The position numbers and the translations under genes were made by a program. From the NCBI GenBank assembly GCA_964548165.1, contig CAZJQD010000075.1, positions 1 to 10,638 on the forward strand: 10,638 bases of DNA, in the 5' to 3' direction. The stretch is from CAZJQD01 sp964548165 [NCBI: uncultured bacterium]. Its GTDB lineage: Bacteria; UBA8481. The notes beneath the pieces were generated by a model that was given only the letters and a program-made list of their open reading frames with translations, had not been told where the DNA came from and searched no databases. This document shows, piece after piece, positions 1 through 6,604 of this stretch. Numbering within the stretch: position 1 is the first letter of the stretch; every line of letters begins with the position of its first letter.

Positions 1-3000
1 GGCGCCACCCCCGAGCTCGGCCCCGACGCCTCAGCGGTCGGCTGGGTCTTCCAGTACGCGCTCGTCGACCGCACCGGCCAGCACGACCTCGCGGACCTCA
101 AGGCACTCCAGGACTGGAACATCCGGTTCGCCCTGCAGTCGGTGGAGGGCGTCGCCGAGGTCGCCTCGGTCGGCGGCTTCGAGAAGCAGTACGTGATCGA
201 GGTCCAGCCAGAGCGGTTGCGCGCCTACGGCGTCACCGTCGACGAGATCATCCGCCGCGTGCGGGGGGCCAACAACGACGTCGGCGGGAGGTCCGTCGAA
301 TTTTCCAGCCGCGAGTACATGGTCTGGGGCCAGGGTTACATCAAGGGCAAGGACGACATCGCGCAGGTCGCGATCGGGACCACGACGGCCGGCACCGCGA
401 TCCGGGTCGGCGACGTCGCCAACGTCGTCGTCGCGCCGAACATGCGCCGCGGCGTGGCCGAGCTGAACGGCGAGGGCGAGGTCGTGGGCGGCGTCGTCCT
501 GATGAGGTTCGGGGAGAACGCGCTCAACGTCATCGACCGCGTCAAGGAACGGCTGGACGAGATCCGCCCCAGCCTGCCGCCGGGCGTCGAGGTCATCCCC
601 GTCTACGACCGGTCCACGCTCATCCACAGCGCCATCGACAACCTCACCGAGTCGCTGGCCGAGGAGATGCTCGTCGTCTCCCTGGTCATCATCATCTTTC
701 TCCTGCACATCCCGTCAGCGCTCATCCCCATCATCACCATTCCGGTCGCCGTCCTCCTCTCGTTCCTGCCGATGCAGTTGGCGGGCGTCACCTCCAACAT
801 CATGTCCCTCGGCGGCATCGCCGTGGCGATCGGCGCGCTCGTGGACGCCGCGATCGTCGTGGTGGAGAACAGCCACAAGCGGATCGAGGAGTGGGAAGCG
901 GCCGGCAAGCCCGGCGCCTTCGAGGACGTGCTCATCCGCGCCATCCAGGAAGTGGGGCGTCCCGCCTTCTTCTCGCTCCTCATCATCTCCGTCTCCTTCC
1001 TGCCCGTCTTCGGCCTGACCGGCCAGGAAGGCCGGCTCTTCACGCCCCTCGCGCTCACCAAGACCCTCGCCATGGCGCTGGCCGCGCTCCTGGCCATCAC
1101 GCTCGACCCCGCCATCCGGCTCCTCTTCGTCCGCAACCGCCCCTTCGCGTTCCGCTCGCGCCTCCTCTCCCCCCTCGCCGCCGTCGCCAACACGGTGCTC
1201 ATCGGGAAGATCCACCACGAGCACGAACACCCGGTCTCGCGCTTCCTCTTCGCCCTCTACAGCCCCATCTGCCGGATCGTTCTCGACTGGCCGCGGACCG
1301 TCATCGCCCTGGCCGTGCTCACCGTCGTCGGCACCGCCCCGTTGTATTTCCAGATCGGCAAGGAGTTCATGCCGCCCCTGGATGAGGGCGCCATCCTCTA
1401 CATGCCCACCACCATCCCCGGTCTCTCCGTGACCGAGGCCTCCCGCATCCTCCAGGTCCAGGACCGGCTGATCCGGACGGTGCCGGAGGTCCAGAGCGTC
1501 TTTGGCAAGGCGGGGCGTTTCGAATCCTCCACGGACCCCGCGCCCTTCTCGATGGTGGAGACCGTCATCGAGCTGAGGCCCGAGTCCGAGTGGCGGACGC
1601 GCGAGACCTGGTATTCGGACTGGGCGCCCGAGTGGTTGCGCGCGAAGTTCCTGCGGGCGTTCTGGCCCGATCGGATGACGATGGACGAGATCATCGCCGA
1701 GCTCGAGTCGCGCGTGCAGCTCAAGGGCTGGCAGAACGCGTTCACGATGCCGATCCGGACGCGCATCGACATGCTGGCCACGGGTGTTCGGACGCCCGTG
1801 GGCGTCAAGGTGATGGGCGCCGACCTCGCGACGATCGAGAAGCTGGGCCTGAGGATCGAAGAGGCGACGAAGACGGTGCCGGGCACGCGATCGGTCTTCG
1901 CGGAGCGGGTCACGGGCGGCTACTTCCTCAGGATCACCCCGAAGCGCGAGGCGCTCGGACGGTACGGCATCGCGCTCGAGGACGTCCTGATGCAGATCGA
2001 GTCCTCGATCGGCGGCATGGAATTCGATCGCACCATCGAGGGGCGCGAGCGCTACACGATCGCGGTCCGGTACGCGCGCGAACTCCGGGGCGACCTCGAC
2101 TCGATCCGTCGCATCCTCGTCCCGGTCGGGCCGCGCATCGTGCAGGCCGCCGAGGCCGACCTGGCGCTTGCGAACCGGAGCGGCGGCATGAACGCGGCAA
2201 CCCCGCCGCCCTCCGAGATGGACGTGCAGGCGGTCTCGGGGATGAGCGGCAACCAGATCCCGCTCGGGCAGGTCGCCGACGTGGAGATGGTCGAGGGGCC
2301 GGCCATGATCCGCGACGAGGACGGCCTGCTCACCGCCTACGTGCTCATCGATTTCAAGGACCGCGACATGGGGAGCTACGTCGAGGAACTGCGCGCGGTC
2401 ATCGAGCGCGAGGTCCAGCCGCACGTGCCGGCCGGGTATCGGCTGGAGTGGACGGGGCAGTACGAGTTCCAGGTCCGCGCCAACCAGCGGCTCGCCGTGC
2501 TCGTGCCGCTCACGATCGGCATCGTCTTCATGCTCCTCTACCTCAACACCGGTTCCCTCATGAAGACCGGCATCGTCTTCCTGGCCATCCCCTTCTCCGC
2601 CGTCGGCGCCATCTGGCTCCTCTGGGGCCTCGACTACAACTTCAGCGTCGCCGTCTGGGTCGGGCTCATCGCGCTCCTCGGGGTCGACGCGGAGACCGGC
2701 ATCTTCATGCTCTTGTATCTCGACATGGCGTGGGAGCAGGCTCGCAAGGAGGGCCGGCTGGTGACGATGGCCGACCTGAAGGAGGCCATCCATCACGGCG
2801 CGGTCCGGCGCGTGCGCCCGAAGTTCATGACCGTGGCCACGACGTTCATCGGGCTCCTGCCGATCATGTGGTCGGCCGGGGTCGGCGCGGACGTCATGAA
2901 GCGGGTGGCGGCGCCCATGGTAGGGGGCCTGGCGACCTCGTTCCTGATGGAGCTCGTGGTCTACCCCGCGATCTACCTCATGTGGAAAAAGCGCGAGCTC

Positions 3001-3030
3001 CCGCGCGGCGTCGTTCCCCCGCTCTCGTAA
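1..3030 (+). CDS. cusA: CusA-type heavy-metal (Cu+/Ag+) RND efflux pump, 5' end outside window
   Basis: This is the inner-membrane, proton-driven subunit of a tripartite metal-efflux pump (HME-RND family), which normally works with a periplasmic adaptor and an outer-membrane channel. The frame is open from base 1. Comparison with E. coli CusA from memory suggests about 120 N-terminal residues, including TM1, lie upstream. Visible family blocks are ELGPDA near fragment residue 5, MRRGVAELNGEGEV, NIMSLGGIA, GALVDAAIVVVEN with the proton-relay Asp at fragment residue 282, GQEGRLF, and VDAETGIFMLLYLD with a TM acidic residue. The three metal-site methionines appear conserved at fragment residues 591 (RIDM), 673 (GGM) and 769 (GPAM), which supports Cu+/Ag+ rather than the Zn/Co/Cd specificity of CzcA. 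Two local extensions are unusual: a His cluster (HHEHEH) at residues 405-410 and an insert of roughly 35 residues around 714-755. No adaptor or outer-membrane gene follows; they may lie upstream. Confidence 0.95.
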   Translation, partial: GATPELGPDASAVGWVFQYALVDRTGQHDLADLKALQDWNIRFALQSVEGVAEVASVGGFEKQYVIEVQPERLRAYGVTVDEIIRRVRGANNDVGGRSVEFSSREYMVWGQGYIKGKDDIAQVAIGTTTAGTAIRVGDVANVVVAPNMRRGVAELNGEGEVVGGVVLMRFGENALNVIDRVKERLDEIRPSLPPGVEVIPVYDRSTLIHSAIDNLTESLAEEMLVVSLVIIIFLLHIPSALIPIITIPVAVLLSFLPMQLAGVTSNIMSLGGIAVAIGALVDAAIVVVENSHKRIEEWEAAGKPGAFEDVLIRAIQEVGRPAFFSLLIISVSFLPVFGLTGQEGRLFTPLALTKTLAMALAALLAITLDPAIRLLFVRNRPFAFRSRLLSPLAAVANTVLIGKIHHEHEHPVSRFLFALYSPICRIVLDWPRTVIALAVLTVVGTAPLYFQIGKEFMPPLDEGAILYMPTTIPGLSVTEASRILQVQDRLIRTVPEVQSVFGKAGRFESSTDPAPFSMVETVIELRPESEWRTRETWYSDWAPEWLRAKFLRAFWPDRMTMDEIIAELESRVQLKGWQNAFTMPIRTRIDMLATGVRTPVGVKVMGADLATIEKLGLRIEEATKTVPGTRSVFAERVTGGYFLRITPKREALGRYGIALEDVLMQIESSIGGMEFDRTIEGRERYTIAVRYARELRGDLDSIRRILVPVGPRIVQAAEADLALANRSGGMNAATPPPSEMDVQAVSGMSGNQIPLGQVADVEMVEGPAMIRDEDGLLTAYVLIDFKDRDMGSYVEELRAVIEREVQPHVPAGYRLEWTGQYEFQVRANQRLAVLVPLTIGIVFMLLYLNTGSLMKTGIVFLAIPFSAVGAIWLLWGLDYNFSVAVWVGLIALLGVDAETGIFMLLYLDMAWEQARKEGRLVTMADLKEAIHHGAVRRVRPKFMTVATTFIGLLPIMWSAGVGADVMKRVAAPMVGGLATSFLMELVVYPAIYLMWKKRELPRGVVPPLS

Positions 3031-3096
3031 AATCGCTTTATCCGAGCGCCCCAACATGCTACAAAAGACCAGCTTTTAGAGCCTTTCGGAGGGTTC

Positions 3097-3873
3097 ATGT
3101 CGAATTCAACATCGCCACGGCGCGCCGTCGTTACAGGGGTCGCCAACACGTATTCAATCGCCTGGGGATGTGCCAAGGCCCTGGCCGAGGACGGCTACCA
3201 GGTCTGCCTCACGTATCCCGACGATCGGATGAAGCAGAGCGTCGAGCAGCTCTTGCCCAACCTCCCGGGATCGTTCGCCCTGCCCTTGAACGTCAATAAC
3301 GACGAGGACTTCGTCAATCTCCGGAACGAGCTCACCACGCGCTGGCCCGAGGGCTGTCACGCGGTCATCCACTCCATCGCCTACGCGCACCGCCAGGACC
3401 TTGGGGGCGCCTTCTCCGACACGAGCCGCGATGGCTTCCGGGTTGCCCTGGATGTCTCCTGTTTCTCCTTCATCGCGCTCGTTGGCGCCATGCTCCCGCT
3501 CCTCGAGAAGACCAAGGGCACGGCTCTGACCATGACCTACCTGGGCGGACAGCGCGTCGTACCGAACTACAACCTGATGGGCGTTGCCAAGGCGGCCCTG
3601 GAGATGGCGACGAAGTACCTCGCCGTCGAGGTCGGGCGCAAGGGCGTTCGCGTCAACGCAGTCTCGCCGGGCCCCATCAAGACCCTGGCGGCGCGCGGCA
3701 TTTCCGGCTTTTCCGAGATGCACCGGCTCTTCGTCGAGCGCTCCCCCCTCGGGAGGTCCATCAGCGTCGACGAGGTCGGCCAGTACGCGGCCTTCCTCTG
3801 TTCAGACAAGGGCGCGGCCATCACCGGCCAGGTGCTCTTCGTCGATGGCGGATGCGAGATCCTCGCTTTCTAG
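3097..3873 (+). CDS. fabI: enoyl-[acyl-carrier-protein] reductase (FabI)
   Basis: FabI catalyses the last step of each fatty-acid elongation round, reducing trans-2-enoyl-ACP with NAD(P)H in the cytoplasm. The 258-residue length is normal for the family. Residues 13-24 are the FabI version of the Rossmann glycine motif (TGVANTYSIAWG). IHSIAYA (91-97) replaces the usual HSI(G/A)FA segment. The catalytic pair is Tyr158-x6-Lys165 in PNYNLMGVAK, preceded by Tyr148 in TYLGG. The substrate loop is SPGPIKTLAA, and the C-terminal VDGG is standard. Residues 39-50 (TYPDDRMKQSVE) resemble the E. coli type more than the Arg/Lys-rich S. aureus type, suggesting NADH preference (inference). The adenine-contacting Asp usually found in a C-D-V motif is Asn65 here. 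The start is supported by GGAGGG at 3088-3093, four bases before ATG. It lies 66 bp after the RND gene, with no convincing terminator between, so partial read-through is possible. FabI is the triclosan/isoniazid-type drug target family. Confidence 0.95.
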   Translation: MSNSTSPRRAVVTGVANTYSIAWGCAKALAEDGYQVCLTYPDDRMKQSVEQLLPNLPGSFALPLNVNNDEDFVNLRNELTTRWPEGCHAVIHSIAYAHRQDLGGAFSDTSRDGFRVALDVSCFSFIALVGAMLPLLEKTKGTALTMTYLGGQRVVPNYNLMGVAKAALEMATKYLAVEVGRKGVRVNAVSPGPIKTLAARGISGFSEMHRLFVERSPLGRSISVDEVGQYAAFLCSDKGAAITGQVLFVDGGCEILAF

Positions 3874-3923
3874 GCTTGCGTTCCACCCCAAGCCTGCCGA
3901 TATCGAACTTCAGACTCAAACCC

Positions 3924-3930
3924 AGGAGGT
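3924..3930 (+). promoter_or_regulatory. ribosome binding site that fixes the start at 3935
   Basis: AGGAGGT lies four bases upstream of the ATG at 3935. The frame stays open far upstream, back through fabI to about 3584. This site, plus the signal peptide that begins exactly at the ATG, shows where the real gene starts. Confidence 0.85.
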
Positions 3931-3934
3931 TTTC

Positions 3935-4525
3935 ATGTCTCGTATACTGACGTTCACGGCCGCCGCCATCGCGCTCGCAGCCGTTCTCTCGGCCCCGGTC
4001 CAGGCCGCGCGCCCCGGATCCACGCCGCCCCCCCCGGTTCGCGCCAGCGAACCGGCAGAAGAAGCGGCTGCCCCTCTTCCCCAGTCCGAGGGGGGACCCG
4101 GGTGGTGGCAGAGGTTCCGCATCAGCATGACGGCGAAGAACTACGGCCTGGACGAGGCCACGACGCTCGAATTGCAGAGGATCCTCGGCGACGAAGAGCG
4201 GGAAAAGGACCGGCTCGTTGCGGAGAACCGCGAGCTCATCAACTCGCTCGAGGACGAGGAGAATCGCAACGACGCGAAGATCTCCGAGATCCTGGGCAAG
4301 GTGGCCGCCAATCGTGTCGCGCTCGCCAACAACGAGAACAACGCCCAGTCGAGGATCGTCGCCCTGCTCGGAACCACCCGGGCCGCCGACTGGTTCCTCT
4401 CGAAGCGCGGCATGCTGGATCGCGCGCGCTCCGGCCTCCAGCGCGGCCGCGAGGCGGCGTCCGAGCGCAGCACGGGTGCAAGCGACAGCGGCGAAGTCCG
4501 CGGGAATCCCGCCCGTAATCGCTAG
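3935..4525 (+). CDS. exported alpha-helical/coiled-coil protein of unknown function
   Basis: I do not recognise this 196-residue protein as a named family. Residues 1-24 form a clear Sec signal peptide: a short basic start, an Ala/Leu-rich core, and a PVQA cleavage site before Ala25. A Pro/Ala/Glu-rich, probably disordered stretch follows (about 25-52), then a WWQRF segment. From 66 to about 170 the protein is a highly charged heptad-like helix region. It has an acidic first half (GDEEREKDRLVAENRE, then LEDEENRNDAK), an Asn-rich centre (NNENNAQ, 132-138), and a distal ALLGTTRAADWFLSKRG segment. The C-terminal tail is Ser/Arg/Gly-rich. Exported all-helical proteins of this size with a late conserved hydrophobic turn recall the CpxP/Spy/ZraP-type periplasmic chaperones. 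Proximity to a metal pump gene would fit, but no LTxxQ motif is visible and the link is only a guess. It follows fabI by 61 bp and ends before a strong hairpin at 4543-4570. Confidence 0.85.
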   Translation: MSRILTFTAAAIALAAVLSAPVQAARPGSTPPPPVRASEPAEEAAAPLPQSEGGPGWWQRFRISMTAKNYGLDEATTLELQRILGDEEREKDRLVAENRELINSLEDEENRNDAKISEILGKVAANRVALANNENNAQSRIVALLGTTRAADWFLSKRGMLDRARSGLQRGREAASERSTGASDSGEVRGNPARNR

Positions 4526-4542
4526 TCCACCGCTACCGCTCA

Positions 4543-4570
4543 CGGCGGCTCGGGAATCTCCGGGCCGCCG
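4543..4570 (+). terminator. strong hairpin terminator between convergent genes
   Basis: An 11-bp stem (4543-4553 paired with 4560-4570, ten Watson-Crick pairs and one G-U) closes a six-base loop. It is followed on the plus strand by a short T-containing tail (TATTTCGTT). It begins 17 bases after the plus-strand stop at 4525 and sits just beyond the minus-strand kinase stop at 4583. Transcripts from either side would therefore form the hairpin, although only the plus side has any T-rich tail. Confidence 0.75.
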
Positions 4571-4582
4571 TATTTCGTTAAC

Positions 4583-5458
4583 CTACAGGAATGCGGCGCC
4601 GACTATTCCCGCGTCGCCGCCCAGGAGCGCGGGCACGATCGTGTAACTGCCTCTCAGCGGCGGGAAGACGAACTCGGCCGTGTGCGCGCGTAGCGGTCCG
4701 AAGAGGACATCGCCGGCCTTGGCGATCTGGCCGCCGACGATGATCTTGTCGATGTTGAGCACCTGGACCATGCCACCGAGAACCTGGCCGAGCTGGCGAC
4801 CGACCCCGTCGTAAACCTCTCGCGCCCAGTCATCGCCATGAACGGCCGCTCGCGCCACTGTCTCGGGCGTCGGCTCGGCGATGTCGGGCCGAAGCTCCCG
4901 GGCCCTCCGCACGATCCCGAACTTGGCCACGTACTGCTCGAGGCACCCGCGGTTGCCGCAGGGGCAGGGATGCCCTCCTGGCACCAGGGTGAAGTGGCCG
5001 ATCTCGCCCGCCGTCTGGTCCTTCCCGAGATGGAGACGGCCGTCGAAGACCAGGGCGCCGCCGAGCCCCGTCCCGAGCGTGACGCAGAGCAGGTCGCGGC
5101 ACCCGCGGCCCGCGCCGAAAAGATACTCTCCCCACGCGATGGCATTGACGTCGTTGGCAACCTTGACCGGGAGCCCCGTCAGCTCGCTCAGCCGCTCGGC
5201 GACCGGTACGTTCTCCCACTGGGGGAGGTTCGGCGACGTGCGCACGACGCCGTCGTCGGCGTCGATGAGCCCAGGGGCGCCGAGACCGATCGCGGCGGCC
5301 GAACCCAGCTCGCGGACCAGGTGCGCCATCATCGCAATGGCGACCTCGGGCCTTTCGCCCGCGGGCGTGGGGATCTGGTGGCGCGCGACGACGCGGCCAT
5401 CGTCATCGACGAGGCCGGCGCGCAGATTGGTACCGCCAAGATCGATTCCGATGCGCAT
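4583..5458 (-). CDS. ROK-family sugar kinase (glucokinase-like)
   Basis: This is a 291-residue ATP-dependent cytoplasmic kinase of the ROK family (repressor, ORF, kinase), most likely acting on glucose or a related hexose or N-acyl hexosamine. The phosphate-binding DLGGTN is at residues 6-11. VANDVNA (100-106) carries the catalytic Asp103. TLGTGLGGAL (127-136) is the second phosphate loop. GEIGH (151-155), with the cysteine cluster CPCGNRGCLE (165-174), forms the ROK zinc site (His155, Cys165, Cys167, Cys172). DKIIVGGQIAKAGD near 237-250 is the adenosine-side signature. There is no N-terminal helix-turn-helix, so it is an enzyme and not a NagC/Mlc-type repressor. The start is placed at the ATG whose first base is 5458, because MRIGIDLGGTN is the normal ROK N-terminus and GAGGA lies just upstream. 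An in-frame start 17 codons earlier would add a non-family extension. Substrate cannot be read from sequence alone. Confidence 0.95.
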   Translation of the reverse strand: MRIGIDLGGTNLRAGLVDDDGRVVARHQIPTPAGERPEVAIAMMAHLVRELGSAAAIGLGAPGLIDADDGVVRTSPNLPQWENVPVAERLSELTGLPVKVANDVNAIAWGEYLFGAGRGCRDLLCVTLGTGLGGALVFDGRLHLGKDQTAGEIGHFTLVPGGHPCPCGNRGCLEQYVAKFGIVRRARELRPDIAEPTPETVARAAVHGDDWAREVYDGVGRQLGQVLGGMVQVLNIDKIIVGGQIAKAGDVLFGPLRAHTAEFVFPPLRGSYTIVPALLGGDAGIVGAAFL

Positions 5459-5462
5459 GCTG

Positions 5463-5467
5463 TCCTC
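5463..5467 (-). promoter_or_regulatory. ribosome binding site of the ROK kinase
   Basis: On the minus strand this reads GAGGA, four bases before the ATG at 5458. It supports that start over the upstream in-frame start at 5509. Confidence 0.6.
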
Positions 5468-5501
5468 GCGAAGCCGACCCGGGGGGTGGCGGGATTCGTG
5501 G

Positions 5502-5521
5502 CCGGGCAACCTGACGCCCGG
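5502..5521. repeat. inverted repeat overlapping the moaA -35
   Basis: A perfect six-base inverted repeat, CCGGGC (5502-5507) and GCCCGG (5516-5521), has an eight-base spacer. It covers the proposed moaA -35 box (5511-5516) and would lie in the 5' leader of the ROK kinase transcript. It could be an operator or a leader hairpin. It could also be chance in G+C-rich DNA. Confidence 0.4.
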
Positions 5522-5539
5522 TCAAACTTGGGGTATCAT
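5511..5539 (+). promoter_or_regulatory. sigma-70-type promoter of moaA, giving a leaderless transcript
   Basis: CTGACG (5511-5516, four of six matches to TTGACA) and TATCAT (5534-5539, five of six matches to TATAAT) are separated by an ideal 17 bases. The -10 ends six bases before the GTG start of moaA at 5546. Transcription should therefore begin at or within a base or two of the start codon. No Shine-Dalgarno sequence is present, which agrees with a leaderless mRNA. Confidence 0.55.
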
Positions 5540-5562
5540 ACGCGCGTGGACGACCTTGTCGA
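5535..5562 (-). promoter_or_regulatory. possible divergent promoter of the ROK kinase sharing the moaA -10
   Basis: Read on the minus strand, 5562-5557 is TCGACA (five of six to TTGACA). A 16-base spacer follows, then TATGAT at 5540-5535 (five of six to TATAAT). The -10 overlaps the moaA -10 by five bases because TATCATA is nearly symmetric. The predicted leader of the kinase mRNA would be about 70 bases. Confidence 0.4.
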
Positions 5563-6544
5563 CACCTTCACCCGCGCGCACCGGACGCTCCGGGTCTCGG
5601 TCACCGACCGATGCCAGATGCGTTGCCGCTATTGCCTCCCTAACGGCTCCCCGCCCCCCCTCCCCCGCGACGAGATCCTTCACTTCGAGGAGATCGCGCG
5701 CGTCGTTCGGGTCGGGGCCCGTCTCGGGATCAACCGCGTCCGCCTGACCGGCGGAGAACCACTCCTCCGAAGGAACCTCGATCAGCTCGTCGGGATGCTG
5801 AGGCTCATCCCCGGCATCGACGTGATCGCGCTCACCACCAACGGCTTGCTCCTCCGGCCCCTCCTCCCCTCGCTCGTGGCCGCCGGCCTCACCCACCTCT
5901 GCCTCTCGATCGACTCGATGGAGCCCGAGCGCTTCCGCGCCTTCACTGGCGTCGACGGCCTGGCCGAGGTACGCGCGGCCGCGGAGATGGCGGTGGCCGT
6001 GCCGAACCTGAAGGTTGAACTCAATGCCGTCGCCATCCGGGGCCGGAGCGAGCCCGACCTCGTCCCGCTCGTCGACTACGCCCGGTCGCTCGGTATCCCG
6101 ATGCGCTTCATCGAGCTGATGCCGTTCGAGGACGTGCAGTGGAAAGAAGAGCTCGTTCTCGGCGGAGACGCCATCCTCGAGGATCTCGCGGAGCATTTCG
6201 GCGCGGACTCCTTCGAGGAGATCGACCGTTCGCGGCCCGCCGCTCCCGCGCGCCGCTTCCAGTTCAAGGACGGCCGCGGAGGATTCGGGCTCATCCAGCC
6301 CGTCACCAATCCGTTCTGTGCCAATTGCGACCGCCTGCGCCTGCGCTCCGACGGTCAGCTCTTCAACTGCCTCTTCGCCCGCGACGGCTTCGATCTTCGC
6401 GGGCCCATGCGCGCGGGCGCCGGCGACGAGCGCCTGGCGGGGATATTCCAGGCCTGCGTCGCCGCCAAGGGCCCCGGAGGCATGCTCGAGTTCCACGAGC
6501 AGGTCGCCAATCCCGCCCGCATCATGGCCTCGATCGGGGGTTAG
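5546..6544 (+). CDS. moaA: GTP 3',8-cyclase MoaA (radical SAM, molybdenum cofactor synthesis)
   Basis: MoaA uses S-adenosylmethionine and two [4Fe-4S] clusters to convert GTP to 3',8-cyclo-7,8-dihydro-GTP, which MoaC then turns into cyclic pyranopterin monophosphate. The 332-residue length is typical. The radical-SAM cluster is Cys23-x3-Cys27-x2-Cys30 in VTDRCQMRCRYCLP, followed by the SAM-binding TGGEP at 68-72 and TTNG at 97-100. The second, GTP-binding cluster is Cys258, Cys261 and Cys275, with the characteristic CDRLRLRSDGQ between the last two. The chain ends in Gly-Gly (331-332), the conserved MoaA tail needed to complete the active site. A GTG at 5546 is chosen as start: it gives the family's normal N-terminus about 22 residues before the first cluster cysteine, and a promoter -10 lies immediately upstream. 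No moaC, moaE or mobA is adjacent, so the remaining Moco genes must lie elsewhere. Confidence 0.96.
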   Translation: MDDLVDTFTRAHRTLRVSVTDRCQMRCRYCLPNGSPPPLPRDEILHFEEIARVVRVGARLGINRVRLTGGEPLLRRNLDQLVGMLRLIPGIDVIALTTNGLLLRPLLPSLVAAGLTHLCLSIDSMEPERFRAFTGVDGLAEVRAAAEMAVAVPNLKVELNAVAIRGRSEPDLVPLVDYARSLGIPMRFIELMPFEDVQWKEELVLGGDAILEDLAEHFGADSFEEIDRSRPAAPARRFQFKDGRGGFGLIQPVTNPFCANCDRLRLRSDGQLFNCLFARDGFDLRGPMRAGAGDERLAGIFQACVAAKGPGGMLEFHEQVANPARIMASIGG

Positions 6545-6569
6545 TCCGGCGAGTCGGTCGTCTATGGCC

Positions 6570-6575
6570 TATACT
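6570..6575 (+). promoter_or_regulatory. candidate -10 element for the ferritin-like gene
   Basis: TATACT matches five of six bases of the -10 consensus and lies about 18 bases before the ribosome binding site of the gene at 6605. No convincing -35 box is visible 15-19 bases upstream, so this may be a weak or activator-dependent promoter or a chance match. The gene could also be co-transcribed with moaA, whose stop is 60 bp upstream. Confidence 0.3.
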
Positions 6576-6604
6576 TCCGTAAGACACTCACAGAGGAGAA
6601 CGCC

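Noticed and set aside
715-3057. A 780-codon open frame on the minus strand opposite the RND pump gene
   Set aside because: It is an Asp/Arg/Gly/His-rich translation with no recognisable motif, lying wholly opposite a well-conserved pump gene. Such frames are expected in G+C-rich DNA.
3031-3096. Terminator or promoter in the gap before fabI
   Set aside because: The only symmetry (AAAAG/CTTTT) is a five-base A/T-rich stem with interruptions when extended. The best -35/-10 pair (TTTATC, TACAAA) matches consensus poorly.
1590-3299. A 569-codon plus-strand frame overlapping the pump gene and fabI
   Set aside because: The translation is Arg/Ala/Gly-rich low complexity and crosses two well-supported genes in another frame. 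There is no ribosome binding site at its start.
3872-3895. Seven-base inverted repeat AGGCTTG/CAAGCCT overlapping the fabI stop
   Set aside because: The loop is ten bases and no T-rich tail follows, so it is not a convincing terminator and could be chance.
3584-3934. Upstream in-frame extension of the exported coiled-coil protein into fabI
   Set aside because: The signal peptide and the AGGAGGT site place the start at 3935. The upstream part is out-of-frame fabI sequence.
5459-5509. Longer start of the ROK kinase at 5509
   Set aside because: The 17 extra residues precede the standard MRIGIDLGGTN start and have no family counterpart. GAGGA supports the ATG at 5458.
4838-5545. Upstream in-frame extension of moaA to 4838
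   Set aside because: The added residues lie opposite the ROK kinase gene and have no family similarity, while the GTG at 5546 gives the normal MoaA N-terminus.
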